Below are positions 42,175-50,733 of a DNA stretch of 64,000 nt, piece after piece. The stretch spans positions 62,001 to 126,000 of the forward strand of contig JAXLXE010000002.1 in NCBI GenBank assembly GCA_046328115.1, written 5' to 3'. Source of the DNA: JAXLXE01 sp046328115. Its GTDB lineage: Bacteria; Chloroflexota; UBA6077; JACCZL01. A program made the translations under genes and the position numbers. Each line of letters starts with the position of its first letter. Position 1 is the stretch's first letter. Under the pieces are notes generated by a model. It was given only the letters and a program-made list of their open reading frames with translations, was not told the origin of the DNA and did not search any database.

Positions 42175-42291
42175 CCCAATCCCTCCTGCCCCACAACCAG
42201 AGACCCTCGGCCAGACACGCCAGGTCAGGGGCTGAACAGCTTATCAACCCCGCCCGGGCACGTCAACCTCAGGCGATTGTTAAGACGTCCT

Positions 42292-42297
42292 TACAAT
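42292..42297 (+). promoter_or_regulatory. Candidate -10 box of a leaderless glycosidase gene
   Basis: TACAAT ends 8 nt before the ATG at 42306, with no Shine-Dalgarno in between. No -35 box is evident. Third example of this arrangement in the window. Confidence 0.4.
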
Positions 42298-42305
42298 TCT
42301 ACCGC

Positions 42306-43703
42306 ATGGCCAGGCGGCCGTCTATCCGGAGAAAGGGCACGAGTGCGGGAACCAGTGAAGTGCCCACACCATCCTCCAGAACCCGAACACCCGGCCTTCG
42401 CAGCCGACGACTACGGATCCGTACCGTGTTGACGCGCGGCGGCGCCGGGAGGATCCTGGCGCCCACAATTGGACTCCTGATGGTACTCGCTGCCGCCCTC
42501 CCCCCACGATTGCACACGGACAGCGCATCACCCCGTTCCCAGGCGTACCGCGAGCTGGCGACACGGATTCAGGCAGCGACCTGGCAGAAGCTCGCATTTC
42601 TGGACGGGGCACCCAGTTGCTCCTCCGCATCCAGAGTCACCTACCGGCGCGATCTCGTCAACACGTCCATCAGCGACCACTGGTACGTGGCACTGCAGGT
42701 TCGCGCCGATGCTGCACTGGCGCGACTGAACCGCCCTGACCTGCAGTGCAACGTGCTGAAAGCGGGCGCCTGGATGGAGCCGCTTTGGGACAGCGCACTC
42801 GAGGGATTCGCGCCGAGAGCCGATTTGGACGGGACCAATCCAACGGTAGTGGACATATACGCGGATGACAACGCCGTAATCGCGCGGGCGTTCCTAGCGA
42901 TCGCTCAGTCCGCGCCAACCGCCGCCGGGCGGCAGCGAGCGATTGACAATGCCACGCGCGCGACGGCCTATCTCGCGCCGGGACACCTGTGGGACGACAC
43001 GTACGGCGGTGGCGTCTGGTGGAACAACCAGCGTGACCGCGAGCGTGAGGGAAAGCCAGGCCAGGCAACAGCACTGTTCGCGCTCGCGGCGGCAGAGCTG
43101 TTCGTGGAGACCGGCGAGCCGCGGTTCCGAGACTGGGCAGAGTCTGCGCTCGCATGGCTGCAAGGCAGACTCTGGAGCCCCCATCACCAGCTATACGCGT
43201 ACAGCGTTGGAGGCGACCCGGCCAACCCCAGAGTTGCACAACGGTACTTTGGCTACGATCAGGCCATAGTGATCCAGACGGTGCTGGCGCTCAACCGCCG
43301 CGAGTTCCGGCAGGACCGCCTGGATCTCGCGCGCGCGCTTGCGTCACGGATCGAATTACGATTGCTCCACGCGGACACGGCCGCATACACACTGGAGGCT
43401 GACGGACGCGAGGTGTACACCCCGTACGCCGCCTGGATGATCGAGAGCCTCATCGATCTGTACGAGGCAGATGGCGACGCCGCGTGGCTAGCCATCGCGA
43501 CACAGCGATTCCGCGCGATCGAGCGGCTCATGGATCTGGGCGACGGCTCGTACGCCATGCTGGCATTCCCGTGCGGCTCAAGGCCGGGCATGAACTGCCT
43601 ACCGGGCGAACGCTACGGCCGGGACACCATCGTGTACGGTATGACCCAGGCAATGATGCAGCAGGTGGCCACGAGGCTCGCGGCAGCGTACGGCACGCGA
43701 TGA
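42306..43703 (+). CDS. GH76-like secreted or membrane-anchored glycosidase
   Basis: 465 residues from the ATG at 42306; earlier in-frame codons run through the divergent TPR gene and are discounted. One hydrophobic segment near 50-65 (LAPTIGLLMVLAAALPP) after an Arg-rich N terminus is a signal anchor or signal peptide. The rest is an all-helical barrel with YADDNAVIARAFLA (the Asp-Asp pair typical of GH76 alpha-1,6-mannanases), DDTYGGGVWWNNQ and YTPYAAWMIESLIDLYE. The C terminus includes a Cys pair region (FPCGSRPGMNC). GH76 is the best guess; related helical-barrel families are possible. Confidence 0.68.
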   Translation: MARRPSIRRKGTSAGTSEVPTPSSRTRTPGLRSRRLRIRTVLTRGGAGRILAPTIGLLMVLAAALPPRLHTDSASPRSQAYRELATRIQAATWQKLAFLDGAPSCSSASRVTYRRDLVNTSISDHWYVALQVRADAALARLNRPDLQCNVLKAGAWMEPLWDSALEGFAPRADLDGTNPTVVDIYADDNAVIARAFLAIAQSAPTAAGRQRAIDNATRATAYLAPGHLWDDTYGGGVWWNNQRDREREGKPGQATALFALAAAELFVETGEPRFRDWAESALAWLQGRLWSPHHQLYAYSVGGDPANPRVAQRYFGYDQAIVIQTVLALNRREFRQDRLDLARALASRIELRLLHADTAAYTLEADGREVYTPYAAWMIESLIDLYEADGDAAWLAIATQRFRAIERLMDLGDGSYAMLAFPCGSRPGMNCLPGERYGRDTIVYGMTQAMMQQVATRLAAAYGTR

Positions 43704-43779
43704 GACCCGCGGCTGACCGCGCGCGACGGGTCACGCCAGCCAGACGCGGCGCCACCATACATGAGACCTGGGAACGGGC

Positions 43780-44154
43780 ATGCGAAAGATCAGGATCACG
43801 GCCGGCGAGACTACCCAGCAGGCCACGCTGAATGACACACGGACCGCGTCGCTGATCTGGGACGCCTTGCCATTGGAAGAATCGGGAAGCCGCTGGGGCG
43901 ACGAGATCTACTTTGGCATCCCGGTTTCAGCCGGCACGGAAGCAGGCCAGCCCGTGGTGGACGCGGGAGATCTGGCCTACTGGGAGCCCGGGAACGCCCT
44001 CTGCATCTTCTGGGGCCCTACGCCCGCCAGCCGCGGCGCGGAGATCCGACCTTACAGCCCGGTCACGGTGTTTGGCAGGCTGGATGGTGATCCGCGGGAC
44101 TTTGACGGATTTCGCTCCGGCACCCCGGTGCGCGTGGAGCGTGTTGAGCCGTAG
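43780..44154 (+). CDS. Cyclophilin-like fold protein (TM1367-type)
   Basis: 124 residues, a single small beta-barrel domain. RTASLIWDALPLEESGSRWGDEIYFGIPV and GDLAYWEPGNALCIFWGPTPAS match the pattern of the cyclophilin-like family typified by Thermotoga TM1367, in which the proline-isomerase active site is not conserved. Function is unknown in this family. It converges on the amidase gene, with 9 nt between stops. Confidence 0.75.
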   Translation: MRKIRITAGETTQQATLNDTRTASLIWDALPLEESGSRWGDEIYFGIPVSAGTEAGQPVVDAGDLAYWEPGNALCIFWGPTPASRGAEIRPYSPVTVFGRLDGDPRDFDGFRSGTPVRVERVEP

Positions 44155-44163
44155 GTGGCGCCG

Positions 44164-44859
44164 TCAGCCAAGCAGCGACCGAGTACGGCGGGTGATTGAG
44201 CCGTCCTGGATGTACCGGTAGACATTGTCCCCTGGGCACGCTGTGGAGACATGATCACGGTGTCCGGTCACGGGCAGGTCAGGCAAGCTGTACTGCTTGA
44301 ACACCCACGCGGCAGTCTGACACACGGACGACAACTGCGCCTCTGTGGGTTGCTGCGTTCCGTAGTCGCCAAGCAGACAGATCAGCACGTACCCCATTGC
44401 GTCGTAAAAGCGCGACGGGTTCCCCCTCACCGTAGCTGGTCGGCCAGCCCAGACAACGCCGTCTAGGTCTACGAGGAAATGGTAGGCAATATCCTCCCAC
44501 TCCCGTTCCGGCCCTACGTGAAAGGTCTGGATGTTGCGCAGGTACTGCTCCGGGCCTGGGCGCCCGGAATATGCGCTTCCGGTGTGGTGCACGGAGACAC
44601 GGGCGGGCGTGTGCGCCACGTAGGGCTGCGCCTGGGGCGCTGCATTCCACGCCTCGCGCGGCCGAACAAAAGGCGGGATCTCTGCCGCGACCAACCTGGG
44701 CGGGACGATCGCCCCCGACGGGCGGACGGGCGGCCGAAAGATGGGGACGACACCGTCGTCGGCCGCGCGCACCCGAGAGGCGGTCACGCCGCCGATCAGG
44801 CCAAGCGTCGCCGCCGCGGCCTTCAGAAGGCGCCGTCGCGCCTTGCCATCACCGTTCAT
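44164..44859 (-). CDS. Tat-exported N-acetylmuramoyl-L-alanine amidase / PGRP-like protein
   Basis: 231 residues from the ATG at 44859. A twin-arginine signal (KARRRLLKAAAATLGLIGG, cleavage near SRVRA) leads a peptidoglycan-recognition/amidase_2 domain. Zinc ligands are visible as the second His of VHHTGS, the His of GHRDH and the Cys of STACPG, and YHFLVDLDGVVWAGRP is the typical central strand. With His-His-Cys present it should be a catalytic amidase cleaving the MurNAc-L-Ala bond rather than a pure binder. Secreted to the wall. Confidence 0.88.
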   Translation of the reverse strand: MNGDGKARRRLLKAAAATLGLIGGVTASRVRAADDGVVPIFRPPVRPSGAIVPPRLVAAEIPPFVRPREAWNAAPQAQPYVAHTPARVSVHHTGSAYSGRPGPEQYLRNIQTFHVGPEREWEDIAYHFLVDLDGVVWAGRPATVRGNPSRFYDAMGYVLICLLGDYGTQQPTEAQLSSVCQTAAWVFKQYSLPDLPVTGHRDHVSTACPGDNVYRYIQDGSITRRTRSLLG

Positions 44860-44955
44860 CGCTGTCACCAGCGCACGTTCGCGCCAGGCGAAGCGTACCC
44901 GCAACTCGCGCTCTGTGAACCGCCCGATGTTGGCACGTTCGCGCGGCGACGGGCG

Positions 44956-45624
44956 TCAGCGCCGTGCGCCGCCGAGGCGAGCGGCATCTGCCTTGGCCTT
45001 GGACGCAAGGTCACCCAGCGTAGAGCGGGACTCGGCGGTCTGGTCGTACGCCCCGGAGCGCACCATGTGTTCAACCAGGTCAAGAAGCGCAGGCACCTCC
45101 AACGAGGCCGTGCTGGCGACCAGGGAATGATGCGTAGAATCCAGCCAGTCCTTCTGGAACATGTACCGGACGTACGCGCTCCGATCGCGATCCGACCGGC
45201 GGACGATGTCTTCTGCCTGCTCCCGCGTCATTGGGCCGGGCTTGCCGCCCGCACCCCGCTCCATGATTCGAGCGATTCGCAATGGCACTGGACACGTGAC
45301 CAGGAGGCGGAGCGCGTGCGAGACATCTCCCAGTAGCATGCCGGTCCCCCGACCCAGGAACACCACGTTGTCCGCCAGCGCCACATCGTAGACCACGGCA
45401 CGCAGCAGGACGTTGTAGCGGCGACGGTCCTGGTCCAGCCGCTCCAGAAGACCTGGGCGGCGCTCGAGCAGCTCAGGCGCTGCCGGGTTGATACCGCCGA
45501 ATCGAGCCGACTCCTCGATGAGCGCTTTCATGTCGAGCAGGCGGTAACCCAGCCGGGTAGCCAGTCCGCGCGCGACGTCGCCGCCCCAGCTACCTTCCTC
45601 CCGGGACACCGATATCAGTGCCAC
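44956..45624 (-). CDS. Cytidylate-kinase-like P-loop protein
   Basis: 222 residues from the GTG at 45624, chosen for GGAGGG 5 nt upstream and because VALISVSREEGSWGG then aligns with the start of cytidylate-kinase-like family proteins (MxxITISREYGSGG). An upstream TTG at 45645 is the alternative. The Walker A-like loop is REEGSWGGDVAR, a degenerate form usual in this family. VVFLGRGTGMLL and an Arg-rich lid (RSDRDRSAYVRYMF) follow. Nucleotide kinase activity is unproven for these proteins. Confidence 0.75.
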   Translation of the reverse strand: MALISVSREEGSWGGDVARGLATRLGYRLLDMKALIEESARFGGINPAAPELLERRPGLLERLDQDRRRYNVLLRAVVYDVALADNVVFLGRGTGMLLGDVSHALRLLVTCPVPLRIARIMERGAGGKPGPMTREQAEDIVRRSDRDRSAYVRYMFQKDWLDSTHHSLVASTASLEVPALLDLVEHMVRSGAYDQTAESRSTLGDLASKAKADAARLGGARR

Positions 45625-45738
45625 TGCGCCCTCCGCGCGCGCCAACGGCGCGACGCGCCGATTGTACCAGAGGCTCCGCCTGCTTCTGACCGGCGGTGAG
45701 CCCGCGGTGAACGGAGAGCGATGTCATCCATCCGCCCG

Positions 45739-46212
45739 TTACAGATCCTCATGTTGGCGCACGCGCAAGCGCTGACGCTGCTCACGGACCGCCTGCCGGA
45801 TCAACTCCTTGACCTGCTCAGGCTCGGCGACGTCGTGCAGCAACACGCGTGGTGACGTGGCATCGGTGGTCACCACGGACACGTTGCCGATCCCCAGCGC
45901 ACGCTGGGCGAGGCTCTGCTCTACCGTCACGTCGCGCACGCGCGTCAACTCCACCTCGTCCACGGTGCGACTCAGAAGGCCCTTGACGGTGCGGAGCCGC
46001 TCAGAGGTCAACTCATAGTGAACAGCGTGCGCTTCAATGGGATTCAGCACACCGTGTGGCTGACCCTCCCATAGGAGCGCTTCCGCGACCGGTTCAGCGA
46101 CCGGCACGGCAACCGCCCTGGGCGTCACATCAGGCCGAAGCGGCTTCCCGCACTGAGAGCAGTAGCGGGCATCTGCCCCATGTTCGCTCCCGCACTCGCT
46201 GCAAAACGGCAT
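45739..46212 (-). CDS. Zinc-ribbon and bacterial PH-like domain protein
   Basis: 157 residues. N-terminal zinc ribbon with CSEC (4-7) and CSQC (18-21), then an Ala/Val/Pro linker, then about 95 residues of beta-rich sequence (AVHYELTSERLRTVKGLLSRTVDEVELTRVRDVTV, IGNVSVVTTDA, LLHDVAEPEQVKELIRQAV) typical of bacterial PH (YdbS-like) domains. ATG with GGAGGTG 8 nt upstream. Divergent from the secreted-protein gene at 46401. Likely a small adaptor; function unknown. Confidence 0.78.
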   Translation of the reverse strand: MPFCSECGSEHGADARYCSQCGKPLRPDVTPRAVAVPVAEPVAEALLWEGQPHGVLNPIEAHAVHYELTSERLRTVKGLLSRTVDEVELTRVRDVTVEQSLAQRALGIGNVSVVTTDATSPRVLLHDVAEPEQVKELIRQAVREQRQRLRVRQHEDL

Positions 46213-46342
46213 GCGACCACACCTCCTGCACGGGGCTGCCCCGCTGGTTGAGTATAGAGGCGGCAGATGAGCTTGGACGCGAGGAGTGACCGTAGCAGTC
46301 GGAACAAAGACTTTCTGTCCGTGACCTTCATGAAATCTTCAC

Positions 46343-46371
46343 TTGCTCAAATGTAGGCTGCGCGGCATGAT
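46343..46371 (+). promoter_or_regulatory. Weak promoter candidate for the 46401 gene
   Basis: TTGCTC (46343-46348) and CATGAT (46366-46371) are 17 bp apart, 30 nt before the ATG at 46401. The -35 match is poor, so confidence is low. Confidence 0.3.
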
Positions 46372-46400
46372 CACGTGGGTCATCCAAACGAAACGAGCAC

Positions 46401-48014
46401 ATGAAGACCACACATCACGGGGCCACACACCGCTTGACACGAGGGGCGGCCCTCGCCGCGGCACTGCTGCTAGGTATAGCGCTCATCCATCCGGCGGCTG
46501 GGCAAGCTGACCCACGGGCGTTCCCCCAGACAGGCTTTCGTGTTGACAATGAGCTGATCTGGGACTTCTACAGTAAGCATGGCGGTGAGGCCGCCATAGG
46601 CCCGCCTGTCTCGCGGACATTCCTGCTTCGCGGCAGCCCCACCCAGATCTTTGAGCGCCAAGCACTCCAGATCGTCGGCGGCGTCGTTCGTACGGTTCCG
46701 ATCCTGGATCGTGACTTCCTGCCTTACCCCACACTGGGTGGCGCCAACTTGCCGCCCGTGAACCCGGACATATTCTGGACATCGCCGCCCACGGCCGGAG
46801 CAGATCTGCGCACGGCGATGGCCGACTTCGTGCAGAACACCGCTGGCGACTTCTACGACGGCCAGCCCGTGAGGTTCTTCCAGACCCTGATGGAACCCCA
46901 CACGGGCAGCCGTGAGGAGCGTATCCAGGCCGCCACAGAGATCTGGGGGCTCCCTGCCTCACGCCCCACCCGCGATCCGCTCCAGACGGACATCATCTAC
47001 CTACGCCTCGAGCGCGGAGTGCTGCGATACGACAGCGCGTGCCGTTGCGCTGAGCCGCTCAAGCTTGGCGCGCTGCTAAGATCGGTCCTGACTCGCCGCG
47101 ACCTCCCCGGTGATCTCGCGGCAGCCGCGGCGGACAGTCCGCTATTCGGCCAGTACGACCCCGTCACCGGGACGGGCCCCACGAGGCCCGCGGATTTGCC
47201 TGAGTCGGCGCTCGCAAACGCATTTGTTTCCGGGAGCAGCGACGGAGCGGTTGCCTCGGCTCCAGCGCCAACGGCCACGGCCGTGGCCACGGCCACGGCG
47301 ATTCCGCGCGAACCGGCGCCGGCCACGGCCACCGCGACGAAGGCGACCACCGTCACCACCGCCAGAGGGACCACAAGCACCACTGCCGACGCCGCCTCCG
47401 CGCAGGCAACGGCTACGCCCGCACCCATCAAGGGAGACCCCAGGAAGCTGGTGCTCAAACTGGACGAGGTGGGGAAGAACGCGAAGCTGGAGGAGAAGGA
47501 AAGCGATGGCGACGCGCGACAGATCTCCTACGCCGTCCGGTATCAGCGCCCCCAGACGTTTGGGAACTTCCACTCTGGCCCCGTCACGATCTACTCCAAG
47601 GCCATCATCTGTCGCGACGTGGAAACCGCGCGGCAGATCTACGAAGCAGAAGTAAAGCGCAATCCACGACTACCGGAAGCCACGGCGCGCAAGGGCGGAA
47701 CGGCTGAGTACGACGTGGGTGCTGACGCGTTCGATGTTGGGGATGAGGCGGCCGGCATCACCTTCTGCAATGGCGACTGCAACGCGAACAAGGACATCTA
47801 CACGCATCACCGGGCAGTATTCAGGGTCGATAGAACCGTGGGCATCGTGTACACGTACGGCCTGGAGGATCCTGAGGGAAACGTGAAGTTCTACAACCGG
47901 CTGTTCGTCAGCTACGTCGTGGGTCGCGCCCGCCCGCCGGCTGATCCCTCGGCGCAGCCCACCGGTGAAGAGCCAGACCCAGGCGAAGGCGGCGAGGCGC
48001 CCGCCGCGGAATAG
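46401..48014 (+). CDS. Large secreted protein with Ala/Thr linker, unknown function
   Basis: 537 residues. Signal peptide (AALAAALLLGIALIHPAAGQA). N-terminal domain of about 240 residues contains FRVDNELIWDFYSKHGGEAAIGPPVSRTFLL and SPTQIFERQALQI, a pattern common in Chloroflexota exported proteins and loosely like LGFP-type repeats. A low-complexity Ala/Thr/Pro linker of about 70 residues (TATAVATATA) follows. The C-terminal domain of about 170 residues starts KLVLKLDEVGKNAKLEEKES and has a Cys pair in FCNGDCNAN. The tail is acidic (EEPDPGEGGEAPAAE). Probably a cell-surface protein. Confidence 0.7.
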   Translation: MKTTHHGATHRLTRGAALAAALLLGIALIHPAAGQADPRAFPQTGFRVDNELIWDFYSKHGGEAAIGPPVSRTFLLRGSPTQIFERQALQIVGGVVRTVPILDRDFLPYPTLGGANLPPVNPDIFWTSPPTAGADLRTAMADFVQNTAGDFYDGQPVRFFQTLMEPHTGSREERIQAATEIWGLPASRPTRDPLQTDIIYLRLERGVLRYDSACRCAEPLKLGALLRSVLTRRDLPGDLAAAAADSPLFGQYDPVTGTGPTRPADLPESALANAFVSGSSDGAVASAPAPTATAVATATAIPREPAPATATATKATTVTTARGTTSTTADAASAQATATPAPIKGDPRKLVLKLDEVGKNAKLEEKESDGDARQISYAVRYQRPQTFGNFHSGPVTIYSKAIICRDVETARQIYEAEVKRNPRLPEATARKGGTAEYDVGADAFDVGDEAAGITFCNGDCNANKDIYTHHRAVFRVDRTVGIVYTYGLEDPEGNVKFYNRLFVSYVVGRARPPADPSAQPTGEEPDPGEGGEAPAAE

Positions 48015-48027
48015 GTCAAACCACGAT

Positions 48028-48054
48028 GCCGCCCATCGGAACAGACGGGGCGGC
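48028..48054 (+). terminator. Hairpin after the 46401 secreted-protein gene
   Basis: GCCGCCC (48028-48034) pairs with GGGCGGC (48048-48054) around a 13-nt loop, 14 nt past the stop codon and just before the promoter of the secE cluster. No T-run. Confidence 0.4.
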
Positions 48055-48066
48055 TCCGCGGAGTCC

Positions 48067-48096
48067 TTGTGAGCATTCGCCTGGCCGGCGTATCAT
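48067..48096 (+). promoter_or_regulatory. Promoter of the secE-nusG-rplKA cluster
   Basis: TTGTGA (48067-48072) and TATCAT (48091-48096) are separated by 18 bp. The -10 matches consensus at five of six positions and the -35 at four. It lies about 155 nt before secE, leaving room for an untranslated leader. Confidence 0.5.
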
Positions 48097-48252
48097 TGGG
48101 ACTGAGTTGCGAAGCGCCCCAGGGTGTCACAGCACTCCACCACAACGACGCTAGTTCAGGCCGTGGTGAATTACGGCGGGGGCATCCGCCGATGACGCGT
48201 GTGCCGCGCGCGTTGCGCCAGGCATTAACCCTCAAGGATCGGCGCCAGCAGC

Positions 48253-48570
48253 ATGCCTTCAACACGAGCACCCAGCACCAAGCTGACCGCCCGCCCGGCA
48301 AGTCGCCAGCGTCCGGCTCGGGCTCCCATCGCCGCGGCCGGGCGCCGTCTTGGCCTTGGCCAGGGCGGTCAAGGCCTGCTGGAGTTCGTTCGCGAGCTAC
48401 GTGCGGAGATCCGCAAGGTCATCTGGCCAACGCGTAAAGAAGCGATCAACATGACCGTTGTGGTCATTGCCATGTCCGCCGCGCTCGGCGCATTCCTGGG
48501 AGGCGTGGACTACCTGTTCCAGGAACTGTTCCGGCTGCTGCTGCAGAGCGCCGGTGTTGCCGGCTATTAG
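48253..48570 (+). CDS. secE: Preprotein translocase subunit SecE
   Basis: 105 residues. The conserved SecE core LLEFVRELRAEIRKVIWPTRKEA lies near 42-64, followed by one membrane segment (MTVVVIAMSAALGAFLGGVDYLF). The first 40 residues are basic and Ala/Pro-rich, an extension of unclear use; a later start cannot be ruled out. SecE clamps SecY in the Sec translocon. The position directly before nusG is the universal bacterial order. Confidence 0.92.
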   Translation: MPSTRAPSTKLTARPASRQRPARAPIAAAGRRLGLGQGGQGLLEFVRELRAEIRKVIWPTRKEAINMTVVVIAMSAALGAFLGGVDYLFQELFRLLLQSAGVAGY

Positions 48571-48590
48571 GTCCTCGGAGGGGTCATCTG

Positions 48591-49220
48591 ATGCCACGTA
48601 GCGCGAGAACCGCCGTAGAAGACGTCGTCCCTGAAGACGTCGTGGCACTCGAGGAGGCGGAAGACGGGGACGAGCAGTCGCTCGCCGACCGCGAAGGCGC
48701 GCAGTGGTACGTGATCCACACGTACTCCGGCTATGAGAACAAGGTCAAGACCAATCTGGAGCACCGGGTGGACTCCATGGGTGTCCAGGACAAGATCTAC
48801 CAGGTGGTGATCCCCACCGAAGAAGAGATCGAGATCAAAGACGGCCAGCGGCGTACTGTGCAGAAGAAGGTCTTCCCCGGCTACGTGCTGGTGGAGATGC
48901 AGATGTCGGACGACTCATGGTACGTCGTCCGTAATACCCCGGGCGTGACCGGATTCGTCGGGAGCGGCACCAAGCCAAGCCCCCTCGACGACTCCGATGT
49001 GAAGCGCATCCTGAAGCAGATGAAGATGGAAGCGCCAAAGGTGAAGGTGAGCTTCACACTGGGCGAACGCGTCAAAGTGGTGGATGGCCCGTTCACCGAC
49101 TTTATCGGTGTGGTGGACTCCATCAACGCGGAGCGCGGCAAGGTCCGGGTCCTCGTCTCGTTCTTCGGGCGCGAGACACCCGTTGAGCTTGACTTCCTCC
49201 AGGTCTCCCGCATCACCTAG
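48591..49220 (+). CDS. nusG: Transcription elongation/antitermination factor NusG
   Basis: 209 residues. NGN domain (QWYVIHTYSGYENKVKTNLE, KKVFPGYVLVEM, VRNTPGVTGFVG) and C-terminal KOW domain (GERVKVVDGPFTDFIGVVDSIN, ...VSFFGRETPVELDFLQV) are complete. An acidic N-terminal extension of about 35 residues precedes the NGN domain. ATG with GGAGGGG 8 nt upstream. It binds RNA polymerase and couples transcription to translation. Confidence 0.97.
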   Translation: MPRSARTAVEDVVPEDVVALEEAEDGDEQSLADREGAQWYVIHTYSGYENKVKTNLEHRVDSMGVQDKIYQVVIPTEEEIEIKDGQRRTVQKKVFPGYVLVEMQMSDDSWYVVRNTPGVTGFVGSGTKPSPLDDSDVKRILKQMKMEAPKVKVSFTLGERVKVVDGPFTDFIGVVDSINAERGKVRVLVSFFGRETPVELDFLQVSRIT

Positions 49221-49283
49221 ACTCAGCAACGCTCGCCGCTCCGCGCACGGCCTCGCGGCGAGGCCAGAACAGCAAGAGGGAAC

Positions 49284-49709
49284 ATGGCCAAGAAGGTACG
49301 CGCCATCATCAAACTCCAGATTGACGCCGGCAAGGCCACGCCGGCGCCGCCCGTCGGTCCCGCGCTGGGTCAGCACGGCGTGAACATCATGGGCTTCGTG
49401 AAGGAGTACAACGAGCGCACGGCCGCCCAGGCGGGCACCGTGGTGCCCGTGGAGATCACGGTCTTCGAAGATCGCTCGTTCACGTTTGTTCTCAAGACCC
49501 CGCCAGCATCAGAGCTGATCAAGAAGGCGCTCAATGTTGACAAGGGTTCTGGTACCGCAGGCCGTGAGACGGCCGGGACCATCCCAAGGTCCAAGGTGAA
49601 CGAGATCGCCAAGATCAAGCTTAAGGATCTGAACGCCACCACCATCGAAGCCGCGGAGAAGATCATCGAGGGAACGGCCCGCAGCATGGGCGTCACGGTG
49701 GGTGACTAA
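49284..49709 (+). CDS. rplK: 50S ribosomal protein L11
   Basis: 141 residues, standard length. The start AKKVRAIIKLQIDAGKATPAPP and GPALGQHGVNIMGFVKEYN are conserved L11 sequence, with the C-terminal rRNA-binding domain ending GTARSMGVTVGD. GAGGG lies 3 nt before the ATG region. L11 forms the GTPase-associated centre base together with L10 and L7/L12, encoded just downstream. Confidence 0.98.
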   Translation: MAKKVRAIIKLQIDAGKATPAPPVGPALGQHGVNIMGFVKEYNERTAAQAGTVVPVEITVFEDRSFTFVLKTPPASELIKKALNVDKGSGTAGRETAGTIPRSKVNEIAKIKLKDLNATTIEAAEKIIEGTARSMGVTVGD

Positions 49710-49823
49710 GAGGCAGCCCTTCTCAGACGCTCCGCGCAGACTCAACCCAACCACTCCGCTGGCGGCGACGCCGGCGGCCGGTGGGAGCCTCGGACAGAGG
49801 CGTTAGCACCACGGGAGGTACAC

Positions 49824-50525
49824 ATGGCAGGAAAGAAGTACGAAGACGCGCTCAAGCAGCTAGACCGCGCCAGGCTCTATGAGCCACAGGAGGCACTGGA
49901 TCTGCTGAAGCAGGCGCGCGTGGCGAAGTTCGACGAGACCGTTGAGCTTCACGTGCGAACGGGGGTGGACCCCCGTCACGCCGACCAGGTGGTTCGGGGT
50001 TCTGCCGCGCTTCCGGCGGGCACCGGTAAGACCCGCCGCGTCGTGGCGTTCGCGCAGGGCGACAAAGCCCGCGAGGCGGAAGAGGCCGGAGCTGACGTCG
50101 TGGGAGCCGACGATCTGGTGCAGCGAGTCCAGGGCGGGTGGCTGGAATTTGACGTGGCTGTGGCGACGCCTGACATGATGGGGCTGGTAGGACGGCTGGG
50201 CCGCGTGCTCGGGCCGCGTGGCCTCATGCCGAACCCCCGCACCGGCACCGTAACGCCTGACGTCGGCCGAGTCATTCGCGAGGTGAAGGGTGGCCGGATA
50301 GACTTCCGCGTGGACAAGACAGCCGTCATCCACATGCCCATTGGTCGCGTATCGTTCACCGGTGAGCAGCTCATGCAGAACCTCTCCGCCGCGCTAGACG
50401 CGGTGGTACGAGCGAAGCCGTCAGCGGCGAAAGGGCAGTACATCCGCTCCATCACCGTGGCTACGACCATGGGTCCCGGCCTCAAGCTGGAGCTTCAGCC
50501 GGCGCTGGCCCTGGCTGGCAGCTAA
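49824..50525 (+). CDS. rplA: 50S ribosomal protein L1
   Basis: 233 residues, full length. Signature DEVVELHV-like segment FDETVELHVRTGVDPRHADQ, the domain II region ADDLVQRVQGGWLEFDVAVATPDMMGLVGRLGRVLGPRGLMPNPRTGTVTPD and TVATTMGPGLKLE are clear. L1 forms the mobile stalk at the E site and in many bacteria represses its own operon. GGGAGG is 6-7 nt upstream of the ATG. It is 114 nt after rplK. Confidence 0.98.
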   Translation: MAGKKYEDALKQLDRARLYEPQEALDLLKQARVAKFDETVELHVRTGVDPRHADQVVRGSAALPAGTGKTRRVVAFAQGDKAREAEEAGADVVGADDLVQRVQGGWLEFDVAVATPDMMGLVGRLGRVLGPRGLMPNPRTGTVTPDVGRVIREVKGGRIDFRVDKTAVIHMPIGRVSFTGEQLMQNLSAALDAVVRAKPSAAKGQYIRSITVATTMGPGLKLELQPALALAGS

Positions 50526-50733
50526 CACCAGGGCATCCGTTACACTCCCCATCCGACATAGCCGTCAATCGAATAGTTGCTCATGACAGCGGGCGCGCCC
50601 TAAGCGCTTAATCAGCCCCCGCCGAGGCAAGCAATAATCCGCTAATCAGTGGAATGTATTGCGCCCCGGCTACGGTCGGGGCGCTTCAGGTTAAGCCCGC
50701 CGCCAGTGTGAATCAACGTGTGGAGGTGAGACG
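50526..50733 (+). ncRNA. Leader region of rplJ with stable UNCG hairpin
   Basis: The 208 nt between rplA and rplJ have no gene. Within them GCGCCCCGGC (50661-50670) pairs with GTCGGGGCGC (50675-50684) around a cUACGg tetraloop, one of the most stable RNA loops known. In other bacteria this interval carries the L10 leader, where the L10-L7/L12 complex binds to repress its mRNA, often with an attenuator. Here the hairpin is followed by TTCAGGTT, only a weak T-run. Leader function is inferred from position. Confidence 0.5.

Noticed and set aside
47270..47410. Repeats of CCACGG in the 46401 gene as a regulatory array
   Set aside because: They fall within the Ala/Thr linker codons and are explained by low-complexity coding sequence.
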